A stretch of DNA of 64,000 nt from contig NZ_CP121647.1 of NCBI RefSeq assembly GCF_029714305.1, forward strand, positions 4,112,501 through 4,176,500. Reading direction: 5' to 3'. The notes under the pieces are model-generated. The model made no database searches. It saw only the letters and a list, made by a program, of their open reading frames with translations, and had not been told where the DNA came from. This document shows, piece after piece, positions 17,347-25,668 of the stretch. A program made the translations under genes and the position numbers. The DNA comes from Bradyrhizobium sp. CB3481 (GTDB taxonomy: Bacteria; Pseudomonadota; Alphaproteobacteria; Rhizobiales; Xanthobacteraceae). The first letter of the stretch is position 1, and each line of letters starts with the position of its first letter.

Positions 17347-17679
17347 CTAATTCAGCGACGAGTTGCGCGGGCGGTAACCGCCGGACTTGTCCTTCACGAA
17401 AATCTCCGCGACCTGCGAATGCCGGATCGGCTCGCCGGAATCGTCCGGCAGCAGATTTTGTTCGGAGACATAGGCGACGTATTCGGACTCCGAGTTCTCC
17501 GCGAGCAAATGATAGAACGGCTGATCCTTGTGAGGGCGAACCTCCTCGGGGATCGACAACCACCATTCCTCTGTATTGTTGAATTCCGGATCGATATCGA
17601 AAATCACGCCGCGGAATGAGAACACCCGGTGGCGGACGATCTGGCCGATCTGGAATTTGGCGGTGCGCGCTTTGATCAT
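17347..17679 (-). CDS. hspQ: HspQ, heat-shock protein / hemimethylated-DNA-binding (YccV) family
   Basis: 110 residues with the HspQ signature: FQIGQIVRHRVFSFRGVIFDIDPEFNNTEEWW, then RPHKDQPFYHLLAEN and YVAYVSEQNLLPDDSGEPIRHP-like IRHSQVAEIF. In enterobacteria HspQ promotes degradation of mutant DnaA and is a specificity enhancer of Lon; in alphaproteobacteria it is conserved but less studied. Single gene, convergent with ialB across a shared terminator. The start is an ATG; no sigma-32 promoter could be confidently placed upstream. Confidence 0.92.
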   Translation of the reverse strand: MIKARTAKFQIGQIVRHRVFSFRGVIFDIDPEFNNTEEWWLSIPEEVRPHKDQPFYHLLAENSESEYVAYVSEQNLLPDDSGEPIRHSQVAEIFVKDKSGGYRPRNSSLN

Positions 17680-17801
17680 GTTCCGTCGAATAGACCATGA
17701 TTGTGGCCGATGCTAGGGGCAATAGGACGAATTAACCTTTACACAAGGTGGCGACTCTCGCCGCCATGCCCCCGAAATCACTGACGAAAAGACGTTTCGC
17801 G

Positions 17802-18755
17802 ATGGCCGATATCCTCAACCTTGCGCTTCCCTATTTCGGCCTGATCTTCATCGGTTTCGCCTGCGGCAAGACAAAGGGGCTCCCGGAAGCGGGGCTTGCC
17901 TGGATGAATTTCTTCCTGCTCTACGTCTCGCTGCCGGCATTGCTGTTTCGCATCATGTCGGAAACCCCGTTTTCCGAGCTCAACAACCCACCGTTCCTGA
18001 TCGCAACGACGCTGGCGACCGTGAGCGCCTTCGTGCTGGCGATGGTGGCGGGCCGCATCATCGGCGAGTTGTCGCTGCGCAAGGCGACCATCGCGGGCCT
18101 AGCCGGCGCTTATGGCAATATCGGTTACATGGGCCCAGGCCTCGCGCTGGCCGTGCTCGGCGCCAAGGCGGCGGCGCCGACCGCGCTGATCTTCTGCTGC
18201 GACAGCATCTTCCTGTTCACCATCGTGCCGCTGTTGATGGCGCTGACCGACCGCGAGCATAAGTCGTTCCTGCATGCCGTTGGCGTGGCCGTGCGGCAGA
18301 TCGTGCTCAATCCGCTGATCATGTCGGCCGTTCTCGGTGCTCTCGTCGCCGCGTTCCACATTCCGTTGCCGACCGCGCTCGACCGGACGCTGCTGTTTCT
18401 GCAAAACGCCGCCGCGCCGACCGCGCTGTTCGTGCTGGGCGTTACGGTCGCGCTGCGGCCGTTCGACCGCGTGCCCTGGGAAGTGCCCGGCGTGATCGCG
18501 ATCAAGCTTTTGATCCATCCGCTCATCGTGTTCGCCCTGATGCTGCTGTTCGGCCCGTTCGCGCAGCCTTGGGCCGCAACCGCGGTGCTGATGGCCGCGC
18601 TGCCGCCGGCGCTGAATGTCTTCGTGATGGCCCGGCAGAACAATACCTGGATCGAGCCGGCATCGGTCGCCGTCCTGATCGGGACCTTCGCCTCCGTCGT
18701 CACGCTGACCAGCGTGATGTGGTTCATCCAGAGCGGACGGCTGGCGTTTCCATAA
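17802..18755 (+). CDS. AEC (auxin efflux carrier) family transporter
   Basis: 317 residues with about ten hydrophobic helices in the two-bundle AEC pattern (LNLALPYFGLIFIGFACG at the start, FFLLYVSLPALLFRIM, GNIGYMGPGLALAVLG with the crossover glycine/proline, and a second half with LFVLGVTVALRP and MAALPPALNVFVMARQ). Members export or import small organic acids such as malate, malonate or auxin-like compounds; the substrate cannot be inferred. The ATG at 17802 places the first helix at the N-terminus; the frame extends 18 codons upstream from a TTG/ATG-rich stretch but this would add a basic tail not typical of the family. Confidence 0.88.
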   Translation: MADILNLALPYFGLIFIGFACGKTKGLPEAGLAWMNFFLLYVSLPALLFRIMSETPFSELNNPPFLIATTLATVSAFVLAMVAGRIIGELSLRKATIAGLAGAYGNIGYMGPGLALAVLGAKAAAPTALIFCCDSIFLFTIVPLLMALTDREHKSFLHAVGVAVRQIVLNPLIMSAVLGALVAAFHIPLPTALDRTLLFLQNAAAPTALFVLGVTVALRPFDRVPWEVPGVIAIKLLIHPLIVFALMLLFGPFAQPWAATAVLMAALPPALNVFVMARQNNTWIEPASVAVLIGTFASVVTLTSVMWFIQSGRLAFP

Positions 18756-18845
18756 AACGGGCGGCCGAAACACAAAATCGCGAAAACAACCCCATGCACA
18801 GTAGAGTTGGGCCGGGTTCGCAGCCCTCACGCGGGGCGGCCGGAG

Positions 18846-20036
18846 CTAGCTCACGCGCTTCCAGGTCGGCGCCAGCCCCTCGCGCATGGCAAGGCGCCGC
18901 AGCGGGCCGAACGAGCCGAGCAGGTGCATGCCCACCGCGCGCAGCGATTGCAGCCCTACGAAATCGCTGAGTAGTGAGCGGTTGGCGACATCGATGGCGA
19001 TCAAGCGGCTGGCGACGTCGGCGCGGCGGGCGGACCGGTAACGCGCCAGCACCGACGACGATCCCGGATCTTCGCCGCGCGATAGCGCTTCGCCGGCGAT
19101 GTCGGCGATATCGGCGGCATCGCGCAGTCCCATGTTGAGGCCTTGTGCGCCGATCGGCGGCACCACATGGGCGGACTCGCCGACCAGCGCGACGCGGTGG
19201 CTGGCGAACTGGTCGGGACGCTCGATCGTCAGCGGAAACAGGTTGCGTCCGGCCTCCACCTGGATGCGGCCGAGAATGGAGTGCGACTGCTTTTCTGCGG
19301 CTTCAGACAATTCGTCGTCGCTGAGCGACATCCGCCGCTCGGCTTCGCTGGTGGATGCGACCCACACCACACTGCAACGATTGCCGGGCAGGGGAACGAA
19401 GACGCAGGGGCCCTGCGCGGTGTGAAACTCGGTGGAAATCCCGTTGTGCGACCGCGAATGGCTGACGTTGAAGGTCAGCGCCGATTGGTGCAGGTCGCGG
19501 CGGCTGATCCCGATTCCGGCGGCCTTTCGCGAGGGCGATTGCCGCCCGTCGGCGCCGATCACCAGCCGTGCGGCGAGCGGTGCACCCTTGCTGGTATTGA
19601 CCGTAACGAGTTCGTCCTGTGGGTCGATCGTAATAGCTTCATCGTCAAACCGGATGAGGTTCGAAAGCTCGGCGGCGCGTTCTTTGAGGGCCACCATCAG
19701 CGAGCGGTTGTCAATGTTGTAGCCGAACTGCTCGAGGCCGATCTCCTCCGAGGAGAAGTGGACTTCCGGCGCGCGGATCAGCCGGCCGGTGTCGTCGACG
19801 AGGCGCATGGTCCGCAAGGCGGCGGCCTTGTCCCGGCAGCGGGGCCAGACGTCCAGGCGCTCGAGCAGATCGGTGGAGGCGCCGAGCAGCGCCGTGGTGC
19901 GGTTGTCGGCATAGGGGAGGCGGCGCGCCAACAGGGCGGTTTTCGCACCCGTTACGGCCAGCGCCACGGCGGCGGTCAATCCGGCCGGCCCGCCGCCGAT
20001 CACGGCAGCGTCATAAACTTGCGATGCATTGGTCAT
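18846..20036 (-). CDS. UbiH/UbiF/COQ6-family FAD-dependent hydroxylase
   Basis: 396 residues, an FAD monooxygenase of the ubiquinone-biosynthesis hydroxylase group. The N-terminal dinucleotide fold is AAVIGGGPAGLTAAVALA (residues ~8-25); the second FAD motif is GADGRQSPSRKAAGI; the third, usually GDAAH, reads VGESAHVVPPIGAQGLNMGLRDAADIA. The P-x-G-Q-G-x-N element is retained as PIGAQGLN. It probably hydroxylates the ubiquinone ring; which position (C5, C6 or C7) cannot be told from sequence. Divergent from pcs with a 95-base gap. Confidence 0.9.
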   Translation of the reverse strand: MTNASQVYDAAVIGGGPAGLTAAVALAVTGAKTALLARRLPYADNRTTALLGASTDLLERLDVWPRCRDKAAALRTMRLVDDTGRLIRAPEVHFSSEEIGLEQFGYNIDNRSLMVALKERAAELSNLIRFDDEAITIDPQDELVTVNTSKGAPLAARLVIGADGRQSPSRKAAGIGISRRDLHQSALTFNVSHSRSHNGISTEFHTAQGPCVFVPLPGNRCSVVWVASTSEAERRMSLSDDELSEAAEKQSHSILGRIQVEAGRNLFPLTIERPDQFASHRVALVGESAHVVPPIGAQGLNMGLRDAADIADIAGEALSRGEDPGSSSVLARYRSARRADVASRLIAIDVANRSLLSDFVGLQSLRAVGMHLLGSFGPLRRLAMREGLAPTWKRVS

Positions 20037-20131
20037 ATCAGGACAATTGACGTTCGGGCCGGCATTTTCAAGCCATCAACTGGCCGAAATGTTTCCGCCC
20101 AATCGCGCGGCGGAACGCCGCAAGCGCCGAT

Positions 20132-20905
20132 ATGCAAATCGGAACGATTCCTGATAGCACTGCCGTAGCAATGGACCAGAGCACAGAGCCAGATTCCGTC
20201 CCGGTGAGCGGCCGAATGCGTACCGCCGCATTCGCCGTACATATTTTCACGGCAATGGGAGCGGGCATCGCGCTGCTGGCAATGATGGAGGCGGTGCGCG
20301 AGCACTGGGCCAGCATGTTCGCTTGGCTTGGCGTCGCCCTGGTCGTCGATGCAATCGACGGTCCGCTGGCGCGGAAGCTGCAGGTCGAGCGGTTGCAGCC
20401 GAACTGGTCGGGCGAGGTGCTCGATCTCGTTGTCGATTTCGTGACCTATGTCTTCGTTCCCGCCTATGCCATCGCCACGAGCCGGCTGCTGATGCCGGCG
20501 GCCGGGCCGCTGCTCGGTATCGGTATCGTCGTGTCGAGCGCGCTCTATTTCGCTGATCGGCGCATGAAGACCTCAGACAATCACTTCCGCGGCTTTCCGG
20601 CGCTATGGAACGCGGCGGCGTTTTATTTGTTCTTGCTGCATCTGCCGCCAATCCCGTCCACACTCGGAATTGCCATCCTGATCGCGCTCACCTTCGCCCC
20701 GTTTCACGTCCTGCATCCGGTCCGCGTGGTGCGCCTGCGCTGGCTGACCCTGTGGCTGATGGCAACCGGAGCCGCGCTTGCGATCTATACGCTGATCTGC
20801 GATTTCGATGTCGGCGCTCCCATCGTTGCCGCGCTTTGCGCCATTGGCGCGTACGTCATAGGAAGTGACGCCGTCATCCGGCAAATAAAGTCGTTCGGGG
20901 CATGA
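20132..20905 (+). CDS. pcs: Phosphatidylcholine synthase
   Basis: Integral membrane CDP-alcohol phosphatidyltransferase that condenses CDP-diacylglycerol with choline to give phosphatidylcholine, a pathway typical of rhizobia. The signature DG-x2-AR-x8-G-x3-D-x3-D is seen as DGPLARKLQVERLQPNWSGEVLDLVVD near residues 75-102. About seven hydrophobic helices follow, and YFADRRMKTSDNHFRGFPALWN is the Pcs-specific loop. 257 residues as given; an ATG at 20171 (MDQSTEP) would give 244 and is equally possible. The stop overlaps the next gene as ATGA. Confidence 0.93.
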   Translation: MQIGTIPDSTAVAMDQSTEPDSVPVSGRMRTAAFAVHIFTAMGAGIALLAMMEAVREHWASMFAWLGVALVVDAIDGPLARKLQVERLQPNWSGEVLDLVVDFVTYVFVPAYAIATSRLLMPAAGPLLGIGIVVSSALYFADRRMKTSDNHFRGFPALWNAAAFYLFLLHLPPIPSTLGIAILIALTFAPFHVLHPVRVVRLRWLTLWLMATGAALAIYTLICDFDVGAPIVAALCAIGAYVIGSDAVIRQIKSFGA

Positions 20906-21639
20906 TGGAATTACTGACGAGCCCGGAAGCCTGGTTGGCGCTGCTCACGTTGACGGCGCTGGAAATCGTGCTTGGCATCGACAACGTCATCTTCATTTCG
21001 GTGATCGTGTCGCGCATCCCGCCGGCGCAGGCCAAGCGCGCGCGCCAGATCGGTCTGTTACTGGCGCTCGTGTTTCGCATCGTCCTTCTCAGCGTGCTGG
21101 TGTGGCTGATCGGCCTGACGGAGCCTGTCATCACCGTGAAAAATGTCGAGCTGTCATGGCGTGACATCATCCTGATAGCCGGCGGAGCCTTCCTGATCGC
21201 CAAGGCGACGCATGAAATTCATGGTGAGGTGGAGGCGCGCGAGGGTGAGTCCGATGCCCAGCCGAGCGCCAGTGCGTTCTTTTGGGTGATCATGCAGATC
21301 ATCGTCATCGACATGGTGTTCTCGCTGGATTCCATCATCACGGCGATCGGTATGGCGCAGGATCTCGAAATCATGGTCGCGGCCGTCGTGATCGCCTGCG
21401 CCGTCATGTATGTCTCGTCGGGTCCGGTGGCCCGCTTCGTGGCCAATCACCCGACCACCAAGATGCTGGCATTGGCGTTCCTGGTGCTGATCGGCGTGGC
21501 GCTGGTGGCGGACGGATTCAAATTCCACATCCCGCGCGGCTATATCTACTTTGCCATGCTGTTCGCGGCCGCCGTCGAAGTGTTCAACGTGCTCGCCAGA
21601 CGCAACCGCCGGAAGGCGACCCGACGCCCGGCGAGTTGA
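20902..21639 (+). CDS. TerC family integral membrane protein
   Basis: 245 residues, seven to eight hydrophobic segments with the TerC signatures LEIVLGIDNVIFISVIVSRIP and IIVIDMVFSLDSIITAIGMA; the acidic residues inside these helices are thought to bind metal ions. A cytoplasmic loop (HEIHGEVEAREGESDAQPSASAF) separates the halves. Members include tellurium-resistance proteins and Mn2+ exporters such as Alx/MeeF. Manganese export during or after secretion is the best guess, not proven here. Start overlaps the pcs stop by 4 bases (ATGA). Confidence 0.9.
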   Translation: MMELLTSPEAWLALLTLTALEIVLGIDNVIFISVIVSRIPPAQAKRARQIGLLLALVFRIVLLSVLVWLIGLTEPVITVKNVELSWRDIILIAGGAFLIAKATHEIHGEVEAREGESDAQPSASAFFWVIMQIIVIDMVFSLDSIITAIGMAQDLEIMVAAVVIACAVMYVSSGPVARFVANHPTTKMLALAFLVLIGVALVADGFKFHIPRGYIYFAMLFAAAVEVFNVLARRNRRKATRRPAS

Positions 21640-21712
21640 CAAGGCGGCGGCGATGGCCTTCGTTGCGCGCTCAAGGTGGGCGCTTGAGCCGAGACCCTAG
21701 GGAGAGACCGTC

Positions 21713-22687
21713 ATGACCAAGGCCGTGCGCGTGCACAAGGTGGGGGGCCCGGAAGCCCTGGTGTACGAGGACGTGGAGGTGCCGGCGCCCGGACCGGGCG
21801 AGGTCCGCATCCGCCAGCACGCCGTCGGCCTGAACTTCATCGACGTCTATTTCCGCACTGGCCTCTACAAGGCGCCGGGACTGCCATTCATCGCCGGCAA
21901 CGAAGCCGCCGGCGAGGTGGTGGCCGTCGGTCCGGGCGTCACCAATTTCCATCCGGGTGATCGCGTCGCCTATTATTTCACGCTCGGCGGCTACGCCAGC
22001 GAGCGAGTGATCCCGGCCGACAAGCTGGTCAAGCTGCCGGACCACATCACCTACGAGCAGGGCGCGGTGCTGATGCTCAAGGGGCTGACCGTCTGGTACC
22101 TCCTGCACAAGACCTTCAAGGTCGAGCCCGGCCATCGCGTGCTGATCCACGCGGCCGCCGGCGGCATAGGCCTATTGGCCTGCCAATGGGCGAAGGCGCT
22201 CGGCGCGCATGTCATCGGCACCGTCGGCTCCAAGGCCAAGGCCGACCTGGCGCTGTCCAATGGCTGCGACCACGTCATCCTCTATAACGAGGAGGATTTT
22301 GTCGCACGGGTGAAGCAGATCAGCCGCAACGAGCTCTGCGACGTCGTCTATGACGGCGTCGGCAAGACCACCTTCCCGGGCTCGCTGTCATGCCTGCGGC
22401 CCCGCGGCCTGTTCGTGAGCTTTGGCAATGCTTCCGGTCCGGTGCCGCCGTTCCCGCTGGCCGAGCTCAACAATCACGGCTCGCTGTTTGCGACACGGCC
22501 GAAGCTCAACGACTACGTCTCGACCCGCAAGGATCTGCTCGAAGGTGCCGACACGCTGTTTGCCGCCGTCATCAACGGCAAGCTCCACGTGCCGATCAAC
22601 CACGCTTATGCGCTGAAGGACGCGGCGAAGGCGCATACCGAGCTGGAGAGCCGGGCGACGACGGGCGCGGCGATTTTAAGGCCGTAA
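21713..22687 (+). CDS. NADPH:quinone oxidoreductase (QOR/zeta-crystallin type)
   Basis: 324 residues, zinc-free medium-chain dehydrogenase. N-terminal GroES-like domain: AVRVHKVGGPEALVYEDVEVP, HAVGLNFIDVYFRTGLY, PFIAGNEAAGEVVAVG. NADPH-binding Rossmann motif is VLIHAAAGGIGLLACQWAKALGAHVIGTV near residues 143-170. No structural or catalytic zinc cysteines are present. It reduces quinones by single electrons in the best-known members and may protect against electrophiles. Good ribosome-binding sequence (AGGGAGAGACCGTC) precedes the ATG. The gene converges on the argD-like gene across a long palindrome. Confidence 0.93.
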   Translation: MTKAVRVHKVGGPEALVYEDVEVPAPGPGEVRIRQHAVGLNFIDVYFRTGLYKAPGLPFIAGNEAAGEVVAVGPGVTNFHPGDRVAYYFTLGGYASERVIPADKLVKLPDHITYEQGAVLMLKGLTVWYLLHKTFKVEPGHRVLIHAAAGGIGLLACQWAKALGAHVIGTVGSKAKADLALSNGCDHVILYNEEDFVARVKQISRNELCDVVYDGVGKTTFPGSLSCLRPRGLFVSFGNASGPVPPFPLAELNNHGSLFATRPKLNDYVSTRKDLLEGADTLFAAVINGKLHVPINHAYALKDAAKAHTELESRATTGAAILRP

Positions 22688-22795
22688 GTAAGTCTCACCG
22701 TCATTCCGGGATGGTGCGTTAGCACCAGACCCGGAGTCTCGAGCCTCCGGGTTCGATGCTGCGCATCGCCCCGGAATGACAGGAGAGAGACTTAC
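22688..22795. repeat. Long palindromic element between convergent genes (GTCATTCCGGG type)
   Basis: Core arms GTCATTCCGGG (22700-22710) and CCCGGAATGAC (about 22770-22780) enclose a second mirror pair (ACCCGGAGTCTCGAGCCTCCGGGT). Outside the core a further inverted repeat, GTAAGTCTC (22688-22696) and GAGACTTAC (22787-22795), extends the palindrome to about 108 bp and runs over the stop codon of the argD-like gene. Placed tail to tail between two genes, it could serve as a terminator or mRNA 3' stabiliser for both. Confidence 0.8.
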
Positions 22796-23988
22796 GCAAC
22801 TCTCCTCGCCGCGCCTGCCTTGACTAAAATCGCATCGAGGCAATCGATCATCAGCGAGATCTCCTCGCGCGTGACGTTGAGCGCGGGCATGAAGCGCAGG
22901 GCGTCGGGCTGGGGCGAGTTGATGAGGACGCCGTCTGCCAGCGCTTCGGCCACGATCGCTCCGCCGATCGGCAGCTTGAGATCGAGTGCCAGCAACAAGC
23001 CGCGACCCCGCACTTCGCCAAGGCCGTGCCGTGCCGAGAGTTTCTGCAACTCGCTCTCAAGAAACAGGCCGGCATCGCCGGCCGCTTTCAAAAACTCCGG
23101 CTTCGACACTTCCTCAAGCACCGCGAGCCCGGCAGCGCACATCAACGGATTGCCGTTGAACGTGCCGCCCTGGTCGCCATGCTCGAAGCACGAGGCTTCC
23201 TTGGTCGCGAGCAGGGCCGCCAGCGGCACGCCGCCGCCGATGCCCTTGCCGAGCGTCATGATGTCGGGCGCGATGCCGGCATGCTCGTAATGAAACAGCT
23301 TGCCGGTCCGGCCCATGCCGGTCTGGATCTCATCGACGATCAGGAGCAGGCCGTGCTCTTTCGTCAGCGCGCGCAACGCCTGCAAGAATTGATCGGTTGC
23401 TGGCCATACGCCGGCCTCGCCCTGGATCGGCTCCAGCATCACCGCGACCGTGTTATCCGAGATCAGCGCCTTCACTGAATCGAGGTCGTTGAGCCTGGCT
23501 TTTCGGAAGCCCGACACTTTCGGCTCGAACAGCGGCTCGAACGCCTTCTTGCCCGATGCCGACATGGTCGCCAGCGTGCGGCCGTGAAAGCCGCCTTCGA
23601 AGGTGATGATTTCGAACGCGCCGTTCTTGTGCTTGGCGCCGTATTTCCGCGCGAGCTTGATCGCGCCTTCGTTGGCTTCCGCGCCGGAATTGGCGAAGAA
23701 CACCTGGTCGAAGCAGCTCTTGTCGACCAACGCCTGCGCCAGCTTGAGGCTGGGGCCGTTGTAGAAGGCGGGGCTCGGCGTCAGCAGCAGTTTTGCCTGC
23801 GCCGCGAGGGCTTCGGCAACGACAGGGGGCGAATGGCCGAGGCAGTTGACGGCCCAACCCTGCATGAAATCGAGATAGCGCTTGCCGGCATCGTCCCAGA
23901 GATAGGCGCCTTCGCCGCGGACGAACACGGCCTGCGGGCGTGCCGTGATGTTCATCAGCGCGTCGAACGGATGGGCAGCAAGGGTCAT
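22792..23988 (-). CDS. argD: Acetylornithine transaminase family (ArgD-like) PLP aminotransferase
   Basis: 398 residues, class-III PLP aminotransferase; ArgD converts N-acetylglutamate semialdehyde and glutamate to N-acetylornithine, and often doubles as succinyldiaminopimelate transaminase. Seen: [49 protein letters not shown] (residues 101-115), [31 protein letters not shown] (Asp219 to the PLP ring nitrogen), and Lys248 in TLGKGIGGG for the Schiff base. The ATG at 23988 is preceded by AGAGGAGATCGAC, a strong ribosome-binding site; the open frame extends upstream but lacks one. No argF follows, so it may be a second argD copy. A hairpin and Arg-rich small frame lie upstream. Confidence 0.88.
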   Translation of the reverse strand: MTLAAHPFDALMNITARPQAVFVRGEGAYLWDDAGKRYLDFMQGWAVNCLGHSPPVVAEALAAQAKLLLTPSPAFYNGPSLKLAQALVDKSCFDQVFFANSGAEANEGAIKLARKYGAKHKNGAFEIITFEGGFHGRTLATMSASGKKAFEPLFEPKVSGFRKARLNDLDSVKALISDNTVAVMLEPIQGEAGVWPATDQFLQALRALTKEHGLLLIVDEIQTGMGRTGKLFHYEHAGIAPDIMTLGKGIGGGVPLAALLATKEASCFEHGDQGGTFNGNPLMCAAGLAVLEEVSKPEFLKAAGDAGLFLESELQKLSARHGLGEVRGRGLLLALDLKLPIGGAIVAEALADGVLINSPQPDALRFMPALNVTREEISLMIDCLDAILVKAGAARRVA

Positions 23989-24032
23989 GTCGATCTCCTC
24001 TGGGTTTTGCGGAAGGGGCAGGCCGAAACGCA

Positions 24033-24064
24033 AGAAGGCCGCACTTTTGAGGGTGCGGCCTTCT
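24033..24064 (-). terminator. 12-bp hairpin in the argD-like leader (possible attenuator)
   Basis: AGAAGGCCGCAC and GTGCGGCCTTCT are perfect inverted arms with an 8-base loop. On the minus strand the right arm is followed by TGCGTTTC, a weak T-rich tract. It lies 45 bases upstream of the argD-like start codon and downstream of a short Arg-rich frame, so it could act as an intrinsic terminator/attenuator. It may instead simply end the TPR-gene transcript. Confidence 0.55.
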
Positions 24065-24089
24065 CGAAAACGTGGCTGAAACTAGCTGA

Positions 24090-24179
24090 TCAGCATTGTC
24101 GTCGGACATGGCGCGCCCCATCATCGTCGCGGGAGCGACGACGCAGGCAGGCGCGGCGGTTGGTCCGGTTCAGCTTCAT
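24090..24179 (-). CDS. Possible 29-residue Arg-rich leader peptide upstream of argD-like gene
   Basis: ATG-to-TGA frame encoding MKLNRTNRRACLRRRSRD followed by 11 more residues; ten of 29 residues are Arg, including a CGT-CGT-CGC-TCC-CGC cluster. The stop is 26 bases before the 12-bp hairpin and about 100 bases before the argD-like start, the order expected for ribosome-mediated attenuation by arginine. Against it: no good ribosome-binding site precedes the ATG, and GC-rich DNA readily yields Arg-rich frames by chance. Treat as a hypothesis. Confidence 0.3.
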   Translation of the reverse strand: MKLNRTNRRACLRRRSRDDDGARHVRRQC

Positions 24180-24243
24180 GCGATGGCCCATACAGCCGAA
24201 CCGCGGGCCATGTCAAGCGACGGCTCGACGTGCGGTTGCGAAC

Positions 24244-25527
24244 TCAGTCGATTCCATAATGGCGGAATTCGTCGGCGACGCCGGCATCGATTGCCTTGGC
24301 CGCCGCGATGTCACTTTCAGCTCCGCTCGCATCGCCTTGTTTTTGTTTCGCAAGTCCGCGCCCGTAAAGTGAGGGCGCAAGCTTCGGATTGACCTTCAAG
24401 GCCGTATCGTAACCCTCGATCGCGGCAGCGAATTCGCCGAGCTTGAGATAGCAGAAGGCGCGGCTGTCGAGCGTGTAGGCATCACCTGGCCGATGCTTGA
24501 GCGACTCCTCGCAATCCGCAAGGCCCTCGCGGGGGCTGCCGACAATGGCGCGGGTCAGGCAGCGCGAGTTGAGCGCCGCCGCGTATTTCGGATTGGCTTT
24601 GATCGCCCGATCATAATCCGGAAGGGCCCGCGCATAGTCGTGCCGGTCAAAGTAGATGGTGCCGCGGGCATAGGCGTCACGATAGCCCGCGGGATCAAGG
24701 CGCAGCGATTGGTCGAAATCGGCCAGCGCGCGGTCGATGTCGCCCTTGTCCCTGAACAGCCGTGCCCGGTTGCCGTAGGCGGCGGCATAGTTCGCATCAA
24801 ACTGGATCGACATGTTGAGATCGGCGAGCGCCAATGCATCGTCACCATGGTTTCGGTAGGCGGTGCCGCGGTTGAAATAGGCGAGCGTAAATTTCGGATT
24901 GAGCTTGATCGCCTTGTTGTAGTCCGCCATCGCGCGCTCATAGTCGCGCTTGTCGATGTGGGAATTGCCGCGGTTGTTGTAGTACCAGGAATCGCGCGGA
25001 TTGAGCTTGATGGCCAGATCGTAGTCGGCGATCGCATGATCCGGATCGCCCTTGTCGCTATAGGCGATCCCGCGATTGAACCAGGCGATGGCGTCTTTTT
25101 GATTGAGCGCGATGGCGCGATCGAAATCCGAGATCGCCCGGTCCAAATCGCCCTTGCGGCGATAGGCTTCGCCACGGTTGGTGAAGGCCGCGAAACGCTT
25201 CGGCTCGCGCCTGATCACCTCGCTGAAATCGTCGATGGCGAGGTCGGTGCTGTTGTTGCCGAGATAATGGGCCCCGCGATTGAGGTAGGCGTCGGTGAGC
25301 CGCTTCGCCGTAGCCTTTCCCGACGAGATGAGGGCGCTACAGCCGCCGATCCGCAGGTCGGTGGCAATCTTGGCGCTGGTGAAGCACCAGCTCCTGACGT
25401 CGGCCGAGGTAATTTTCGCAGCCTGCGCAACGGCTGGAACGGCCGTGAGCAATAGCAACGAGCAGCCAAGTGCCTTGAGATTACTGCCGGACCTGGTCCG
25501 CCGTGCCTTCGTCATGTCCAATCCCAT
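24244..25527 (-). CDS. Secreted tetratricopeptide-repeat protein
   Basis: 427 residues. The N-terminus is basic then hydrophobic (LKALGCSLLLLTAVPAVAQA), a signal peptide, so it should act in the periplasm. From about residue 85 the chain is a continuous array of roughly nine to ten TPR units with the W/Y-x-N-RG pattern (AFTNRGEAYRRKGDLDRAISDFDRAI; AWFNRGIAYSDKGDPDHAIADYD; YYNNRGNSHIDKRDYERAMADYN and so on). TPR arrays mediate protein binding. Two N-terminal cysteines (WCFTS, GGCSA) may form a disulfide. No enzymatic domain. An alternative start four codons in (MTKARRT) is possible. Partner unknown. Confidence 0.88.
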   Translation of the reverse strand: MGLDMTKARRTRSGSNLKALGCSLLLLTAVPAVAQAAKITSADVRSWCFTSAKIATDLRIGGCSALISSGKATAKRLTDAYLNRGAHYLGNNSTDLAIDDFSEVIRREPKRFAAFTNRGEAYRRKGDLDRAISDFDRAIALNQKDAIAWFNRGIAYSDKGDPDHAIADYDLAIKLNPRDSWYYNNRGNSHIDKRDYERAMADYNKAIKLNPKFTLAYFNRGTAYRNHGDDALALADLNMSIQFDANYAAAYGNRARLFRDKGDIDRALADFDQSLRLDPAGYRDAYARGTIYFDRHDYARALPDYDRAIKANPKYAAALNSRCLTRAIVGSPREGLADCEESLKHRPGDAYTLDSRAFCYLKLGEFAAAIEGYDTALKVNPKLAPSLYGRGLAKQKQGDASGAESDIAAAKAIDAGVADEFRHYGID

Positions 25528-25668
25528 GTCCGGCCGCGCAGCCGGCCTGCCAACAGCTTTGTGCGCGTTGAATGGGGATCAGTTCACGTACGGGAGATAC
25601 CGCCTTGCAATTTCTGGAGGCGAATGCCCGGCCGATGCCAGGCGACCTGACCGACAATCAGGGCGGCT

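Noticed and set aside
20897..20950. Sigma-32 or other specific promoter for terC
   Set aside because: The gene overlaps pcs by four bases and is probably co-transcribed; no separate promoter motif could be supported.
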